Shown here: one piece after another, positions 56,801-64,000 of the stretch
How positions within the stretch are numbered: the first letter of the stretch is position 1
Layout of the letters: every line of letters starts with the position of its first letter
DNA from: Liolophura sinensis
Lineage: Eukaryota > Mollusca > Polyplacophora > Chitonida > Chitonidae
Length of the DNA: 64,000 nt
Assembly: GCF_032854445.1 (NCBI RefSeq)
Contig: NC_088297.1
Location: 25,495,127-25,559,126 of the forward strand
Direction of reading: 5' to 3'
The notes under the pieces: generated by a model
The model's database searches: none
Seen by the model: only the letters and a program-made list of their open reading frames with translations
What the model was told of the DNA's origin: nothing
Program-made: the position numbers and the translations under genes

Positions 56801-59800
56801 CCCCGGCATGTTCTACCATTATGTTCAGTCAGAAATAGTTAACAGCTAATCTCCCCGGCATGTTCTACCATTATGTTCAGTCAGAAATAGTTAAAAGCTA
56901 ATCTCCCCGGCATGTTCTACCATTATGCTCAGTCAGAAATAGTTAACAGCTAATCTCCCCGACATGTTCTACCATTATGTTCAGTCAGAAATAGTTAAAA
57001 ACTAATCTCCCCGACATGCTCTACCATTACGTTCAGTCAGAAATAGTTAACAGCTAATCTCCTCCACATGTTCTACCATTATGTTCAGTCAGAAGTAGTT
57101 AACAGCTAATCTCCCCGAAATGTTCTACCATTATGTTCAGTCAGAAATAGTTAACAGCTAAACTCCCCGAAATTTTCTACCATTATGTTCAGTCAGAAAT
57201 AGTTAACAGCTAATCTCCTCCACATGTTCTACCATTATGTTCAGTCAGAAATAGTTAACAGCTAATCTCCTCCACATGTTCTACGATTATGTTCAGTCAG
57301 AAATAGTTAACAGCTAATCTCCTCCACATGTGCTACCATTATGTTCAGTCAGAAATAGTTAACAGCTAATCTCCCCGACATGTTCTACCATTATGTTCAG
57401 TCAGAAATAGTTAACAGCTAAACTCCCCGAAATTTTCTACCATTATGTTCAGTCAGAAATAGTTAACAGCTAATCTCCTCCACATGTTCTACCATTATGT
57501 TCAGTCAGAAATAGTTAACAGCTAATCTCCTCCACATGTTCTACGATTATGTTCAGTCAGAAATAGTTAACAGCTAATCTCCCCGACATGTTCTACCATT
57601 ATGTTCAGTCAGAAATAGTTAACAGCTAATCTCCTCCACATGTTCTACCATTATGTTCAGTCAGATATATTTAACAGCTAATCTCCCCGGCATGTTCTAC
57701 CATTATGTTCAGTCAGAAATAGTTAACAGCTAATCTCCTCTACATGTTCTACCATTATGCTCAGTCAGAAATAGTTAACAGCTAATCTCCCCGACATGTT
57801 CTACCATTATGTTCAGTCAGAAATAGTTAACACCTAATCTCCCCGACATGTTCTACCATTATGTTCAGTCAGAAATAGTTAACAGCTAATCTCCCCGGCA
57901 TGTTCTACCATTATGTTCAGTCAGAAATAGTTAACAGCTAATCTCCTCCACATGTTCTACCATTATGTTCAGTCAGAAATAGTTAACAGCTAATCTCCTC
58001 CACATGTTCTACGATTATGTTCAGTCAGAAATAGTTAACAGCTAATCTCCTCCACATGTTCTACTATTATGTTCAGTCAGAAATAGTTAACAGCTAATCT
58101 CCCCGGCACGTTCTACCATTATGTTCAGTCAGAAATAGTTAACAGCTAATCTCCCCGGCATGTTCTACCATTATGTTCAGTCAGAAATAGTTAACAGCTA
58201 ATCTCCCCGGCATGTTCTACCATTATGTTCAGTCAGAAATAGTTAACACCTAATCTCCCCGGCATGTTCTACTATTATGTTCAGTCAGAAATACTTAACA
58301 GCTAATCTCCCCGACATGTTCTACCATTATGTTCAGTCAGAAATAGTTAAAAGCTAATCTCCCCGGCATTTTCTACCATTATGTTCAGTCAGAAATAGTT
58401 AACAGCTAATCTCCCCGGCATGTTCTACCATTATGTTCAGTCAGAAATAGTTAACACCTAATCTCCCCGGCATGTTCTACCATTATGTTCAGTCAGAAAT
58501 AGTTAACAGCTAATCTCCCCGGCATGTTCTACCATTATGTTCAGTCAGAAATAGTTAACAGCTAATCTCCTCCACATGTTCTACCATTATGTTCAGTCAG
58601 AAATAGTTAACAGCTAATCTCCCCGACATGTTCTACCATTATGTTCAGTCAGAAATAGTTAACAGCTAATCTCCCCGACATGTTCTACCATTATGTTCAG
58701 TCAGAAATAGTTAACAGCTAATCTCCCCGGCATGTTCTACTATTATGTTCAGTCAGAAATAGTTAACACCTAATCTCCCCGGCATGTTCTACCATTATGT
58801 TCAATCAGAAATAGTTAACAGCTAATCTCCCCGACATGTTCTACCATTATGTTCAGTCAGAAATAGTTAACAGCTAATCTCCTCCACATGTTCTACCATT
58901 ATGTTCAGTCAGAAATAGTTAACAGCTAATCTCCCCGACATGTTCTACCATTATGTTCAGTCAGAAATAGTTAACAGCTAATCTCCCCGGCATGTTCTAC
59001 CATTATGTTCAGTCAGAAATAGTTAACACCTAATCTCCCCGGCATGTTCTACCATGATGTTCAGTCAGAAATAGTTAACACCTAATCTCCCCGGCATGTT
59101 CTACCATGATGTTCAGTCAGAAATAGTTAACAGCTAATCTCCTCCACATGTTCTACTATTATGTTCAGTCAGAAATAGTTAACAGCTAATCTCCCCGACA
59201 TGTTCTACGATTATGTTCAGTCAGAAATAGTTAACAGCTAATCTCCTCCACATGTTCTACCATTATTTTCAGTCAGAAATAGTTAACACCTAATCTCCCC
59301 GACATTTTCTACCATTATGTTCAGTCAGAAATAGTTAACAGCTAATCACCCCGACATGTTCTACCATTATGTTCAGTCAGAAATAGTTAACAGCTAATCT
59401 CCCCGACATGTTCTACCATTATGTTCAGTCAGAAATAGTTAACACCTAATCTCCCCGGCATGTTCTACCATTATGTTCAGTCAGAAATAGTTAACAGCTA
59501 ATCTCCCCGACATGTTCTACCATTATGTTCAGTCAGAAATAGTTAACAGCTAATCTCCCCGGCATGTTCTACCATTATGTTCAGTCAGAAATAGTTAACA
59601 CCTAATCTCCCCGGCATGTTCTACCATTATGTTCAGTCAGAAATAGTTAACAACTAATCTCCCCGGCATGTTCTACCATTATGTTCAGTCAGAAATAGTT
59701 AAAAACTAATCTCCCCGACATGTTCTACCATTATGCTCAGTCAGAAATAGTTAACAGCTAATCTCCCCGACATGTTCTACCATTATGTTCAGTCAGAAAT

Positions 59801-62800
59801 AGTTAACAGCTAATCTCCCCGGCATGTTCTACCATTATGTTCAGTCAGAAATAGTTAACAGCTAATCTCCCCGGCATGTTCTACTATTATGTTCAGTCAG
59901 ATATATTTAACAGCTAATCTCCCCGACATGTTCTACCATTATGTTCAGTCAGAAATAGTTAACAGCTAATCTCCCCGACATGTTCTACCATTATGTTCAG
60001 TCAGAAATAGTTAACACCTAATCTCCCCGGCATGTTCTACCATTATGTTCAGTCAGAAATATTTAACAACTAATCTCCCCGGCATGTTCTACCATTATGT
60101 TCAGTCAGAAATAGTTAAAAACTAATCTCCCCGAAATGTTCTACCATTACGTTCAGTCAGAAATAGTTAACAGCTAATCTCCCCGACATGTTCTACCATT
60201 ACGTTCAGTCAGAAATAGTTGACAGCTAATCTCCCCGACATGTTCTACCATTATGTTCAGTCAGAAATAGTTAACAGCTAATCTCCCCGACATGTTCTAC
60301 CATTATGTTCAGTCAGATATATTTAACAGCTAATCTCCCCGACATGTTCTACCATTATGTTCAGTCAGAAATAGTTAACACCTAATCTCCCCGACATGTT
60401 CTACCATTATGTTCAGTCAGAAATAGTTAACAGCTAATCTCCCCGGCATGTTCTACCATTATGTTCAGTCAGAAATAGTTAAAAACTAATCTTCCCGAAA
60501 TGTTCTACCATTATGTTCAGTCAGAAATAGTTAACAGCTAATCTACCCGACATGTTCTACCATTATGTTCAATCAGAAATAGTTAACAGCTAATCTCCCC
60601 GACATGTTCTACCATTATGTTCAGTCAGAAATAGTTAACAGCTAATCTCCCCGGCATGTTCTACCATTATGTTCAGTCAGAAATAGTTAACAGCTAATCT
60701 CCCCGACATGTTCTACCATTATGTTCAATCAGAAATAGTTAACAGCTAATCTCCCCGACATGTTCTACCATTATGTTCAGTCAGAAATAGTTAACAGCTA
60801 ATCTCCCCGACATGTTCTACCATTATGTTCAGTCAGAAATAGTTAAAAACTAATCTCCCCGAAATGTTCTACCATTATGTTCAGTCAGAAATAGTTAACA
60901 GCTAATCTCCCCGACATGTTCTACCATTATGTTCAATCAGAAATAGTTAACAGCTAATCTCCCCGACATGTTCTACCATTATGTTCAGTCAGAAATAGTT
61001 AACAGCTAATCTCCCCGACATGTTCTACCATTATGTTCAGTCAGAAATAGTTAACAGCTAATCTCCCCGGCATGTTCTACCATTATGTTCAGTCAGAAAT
61101 AGTTAACAGCTAATCTCCCCGACATGTTCTACCATTATGTTCAGTCAGAAATAGTTGACAGCTAATCTCCCCGACATGTTCTACCATTATGTTCAGTCAG
61201 ATATATTTAACAGCTAATCTCCCCGACATGTTCTACCATTATGTTCAGTCAGAAATAGTTAACAGCTAATCTCCCCGACATGTTCTACCATTATGTTCAG
61301 TCAGAAATAGTTAACACCTAATCTCCCCGGCATGTTCTACCATTATGTTCAATCAGAAATAGTTAACAGCTAATCTCCCCGACATGTTCTACCATTATGT
61401 TCAGTCAGAAATAGTTAACAGCTAATCTCCCCGACATGTTCTACCATTATGTTCAGTCAGAAATAGTTAACAGCTAATCTCCCCGGCATGTTCTACCATT
61501 ATGTTCAGTCAGAAATAGTTAACAGCTAATCTCCCCGACATGTTCTACCATTATGTTCAGTCAGAAATAGTTAACAGCTAATCTCCCCGGCATGTTCTAC
61601 CATTATGTTCAATCAGAAATAGTTAACAGCTAATCTCCCCGACATGTTCTACCGTTATGTTCAGTCAGAAATAGTTAACAGCTAATCTCCCCGGCATGTT
61701 CTACCATTATGTTCAGTCAGAAATAGTTAACACCTAATCTCCCCCGGCATGTTCTACCGTTATGTTCAGTCAGAAATAGTTAACAGCTAATCTCCTCCAC
61801 ATGTTCTACCATTATGTTCAGTCAGAAATAGTTAACAGCTAATCTCCTCCACATGTTCTACGATTATGTTCAGTCAGAAATAGTTAACAGCTAATCTCCC
61901 CGGCATGTTCTACCATTATGTTCAGTCAGAAATAGTTAAAAGCTGATCTCCCCGACATGTTCTACCATTATGTTCAGTCAGAAATAGTTAAAAACTAATC
62001 TCCCCGACATGCTCTACCATTACGTTCAGTCAGAAATAGTTAACAGCTAATCTCCTCCACATGTTCTACCATTATGTTCAGTCAGAAGTAGTTAACAGCT
62101 AATCTCCCCGGCATGTTCTACCATTATGTTCAGTCAGAAATAGTTAACAGCTAATCTCCTCCACATGTGCTACCATTATGTTCAGTCAGAAATAGTTAAC
62201 AGCTAATCTCCCCGGCATGTTCTACCATTATGTTCAGTCAGAAATAGTTAACAGCTAAACTCCCCGAAATTTTCTACCATTATGTTCAGTCAGAAATAGT
62301 TAACAGCTAATCTCCTCCACATGTTCTACCATTATGTTCAGTCAGAAATAGTTAACAGCTAATCTCCTCCACATGTTCTACCATTATGTTCAGTCAGAAA
62401 TAGTTAACAGCTAATCTCCCCGGCATGTTCTACCATTATGTTCAGTCAGAAATAGTTAACAGCTAATCTCCTCCACATGTTCTACCATTATGTTCAGTCA
62501 GAAATAGTTAACAGCTAATCTCCTCCACATGTTCTACGATTATGTTCAGTCAGAAATAGTTAACAGCTAATCTCCTCCACATGTTCTACTATTATGTTCA
62601 GTCAGAAATAGTTAACAGCTAATCTCCCCGGCACGTTCTACCATTATGTTCAGTCAGAAATAGTTAACAGCTAATCTCCCCGGCATGTTCTACCATTATG
62701 TTCAGTCAGAAATAGTTAACAGCTAATCTCCTCCACATGTTCTACCATTATGTTCAGTCAGAAATAGTTAACAGCTAATCTCCTCCACATGTTCTACCAT

Positions 62801-64000
62801 TATGTTCAGTCAGAAATAGTTAACAGCTAATCTCCCCGAAATGTTCTACCATTATGTTCAGTCAGAAATAGTTAACACCTAATCTCCCCGACATGTTCTA
62901 CCATTATGTTAAGTCAGAAATAGTTAACAGCTAATCTCCTCCACATGTTCTACCATTATGTTCAGTCAGAAATAGTTAAAAGCTAATCTCCCCGGCATGT
63001 TCTACCATTATGTTCAGTCAGAAATAGTTAACAGCTAATCTCCCCGAAATGTTCTACCGTTATGTTAAGTCAGAAATAGTTAACAGCTAATCTCCTCCAC
63101 ATGTTCTACCATTATGTTCAGTCAGAAATAGTTAAAAGCTAATCTCCCCGGCATGTTCTACCATTATGTTCAGTCAGAAATAGTTAACAGCTAATCTCCC
63201 CGAAATGTTCTACCATTATGTTCAGTCAGAAATAGTTAACAGCTAATCTCCCCGAAATGTTCTACCATTATGTTCAGTCAGAAATAGTTAACAGCTAATC
63301 TCCCCGACATGTTCTACCATTATGTTCAGTCAGAAATAGTTAACAGCTAATCTCCCCGGCATGTTCTACCATTATGTTCAGTCAGAAATAGTTAACAGCT
63401 AATCTCCCCGACATGTTCTACCATTATGTTCAGTCAGAAATAGTTAACAGCTAATCTTCCCGAAATGTTCTACCATTATGTTCAGTCAGAAATAGTTAAC
63501 AGCTAATCTCCTCCACATGTTCTACTATTATGTTCAGTCAGAAATAGTTAAAAGCTAATCTCCCCGAAATGTTCTACCGTTATGTTCAGTCAGAAATAGT
63601 TAACAGCTAATCTCCCCGACATGTTTTACTAATATGTTCAGTCAGAAATAGTTAACAGCTAATCTCCCCGACATGTTCTACCATTATGTTCAGTCAGAAA
63701 TAGTTAAAAACTAAACTCCCCGACATGTTCTACCATTATGTTCAGTCAGAAATAGTTAACAGCTAATCTCCCCGACATGTTCTACCATTATGTTCAGTCA
63801 GAAATAGTTAACAGCTAATCTCCCCGGCATGTTCTACCATTATGTTCAATCAGAAATAGTTAACAGCTAATCTCCCCGACATGTTCTACCATTATGTTCA
63901 GTCAGATATATTTAACAGCTAATCTCCCCGAAATGTTCTACCGTTATGTTCAGTCAGAAATAGTTGACAGCAAATCTCCCCGGCATGTTCTACCATTATG
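50876..64000. repeat. 52-bp satellite, about 250 units, continues past the window
   Basis: The unit is AGTCAGAAATAGTTAACAGC, TAATCTCCCCGACATGTTCT and ACCATTATGTTC. Common variants are CCCCGGCATG, CCTCCACATG, CCCCGAAATG, AACACC for AACAGC, AGATATATTTAAC, and CTACGATT. Phase is kept almost perfectly; one C insertion occurs near 61741. Rare variants show block copying: AAATACTTAACAGC at 53713, 56365 and 58289, and CAGCTAAACTCC at 55231/57155 and 55491/57415, each of the latter pairs exactly 1,924 bp (37 units) apart. Confidence 0.98.

Noticed and set aside
50876-64000. CRISPR-like array
   Set aside because: Units are contiguous, with variation spread through the unit and no unique spacers, in animal DNA. 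It is a satellite.

Overview
The window is animal nuclear DNA, most likely from a marine mollusc. Three things point there: spliced exons of ordinary animal genes, scattered tRNA-derived SINEs whose shared tail reads roughly TTCTTGAGTACGGCGTAAA (familiar from mollusc genomes), and an exceptional load of minisatellites. There is no bacterial gene organisation and most of the window is non-coding. I read it by eye only; no alignment or database search was run.

Layout. 1-5.5 kb: unassigned AT-rich DNA, a 16-bp and a 33-bp minisatellite, then the last coding exon of a galactose-3-O-sulfotransferase-like gene on the minus strand, whose C-terminal codons run into the 33-bp array. 5.8-6.8 kb: a 47-bp minisatellite. 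7,047-21,180: a complete but decayed Polinton/Maverick-type endogenous DNA virus of 14.1 kb (polintovirus or adintovirus-like), with terminal inverted repeats and a 5-bp target duplication AATTG. 21.3-21.9 kb: a 35-bp minisatellite. 24.1-42.8 kb: two tandem, diverged copies of one segment (about 6.3 kb and 12.1 kb) whose internal minisatellites expanded very differently. 44.5-47.0 kb: a 45-bp array open in several reading frames. 48.7-49.8 kb: two exons of an SLC22-type organic ion transporter, minus strand. 50.1-50.8 kb: a LINE fragment. 50.9-64.0 kb: a 52-bp satellite of about 250 units that runs off the window and contains an exact 1,924-bp (37-unit) higher-order duplication.

The viral element holds about 16 genes packed with gaps of tens of bases or overlaps. 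A replication module sits at the right end on the minus strand: a protein-primed type DNA polymerase B and a small cysteine-rich protein. Integrase lies convergent to it. In the middle and left are the double-jelly-roll major capsid protein, an FtsK/HerA-type packaging ATPase, and small structural or membrane proteins, several in divergent pairs sharing very short promoters. Together they describe a virus able to replicate, integrate and package its DNA. Almost every large gene now carries frameshifts, and five in-frame stop codons are visible. Both Walker A glycines of the ATPase are lost and one catalytic aspartate of the polymerase is changed, so this copy looks dead. I saw no maturation protease.

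The second theme is repeat dynamics: at least a dozen independent minisatellites, related arrays at three sites, higher-order repeats, and a tandem segmental duplication in which one copy gained several kilobases of repeats.
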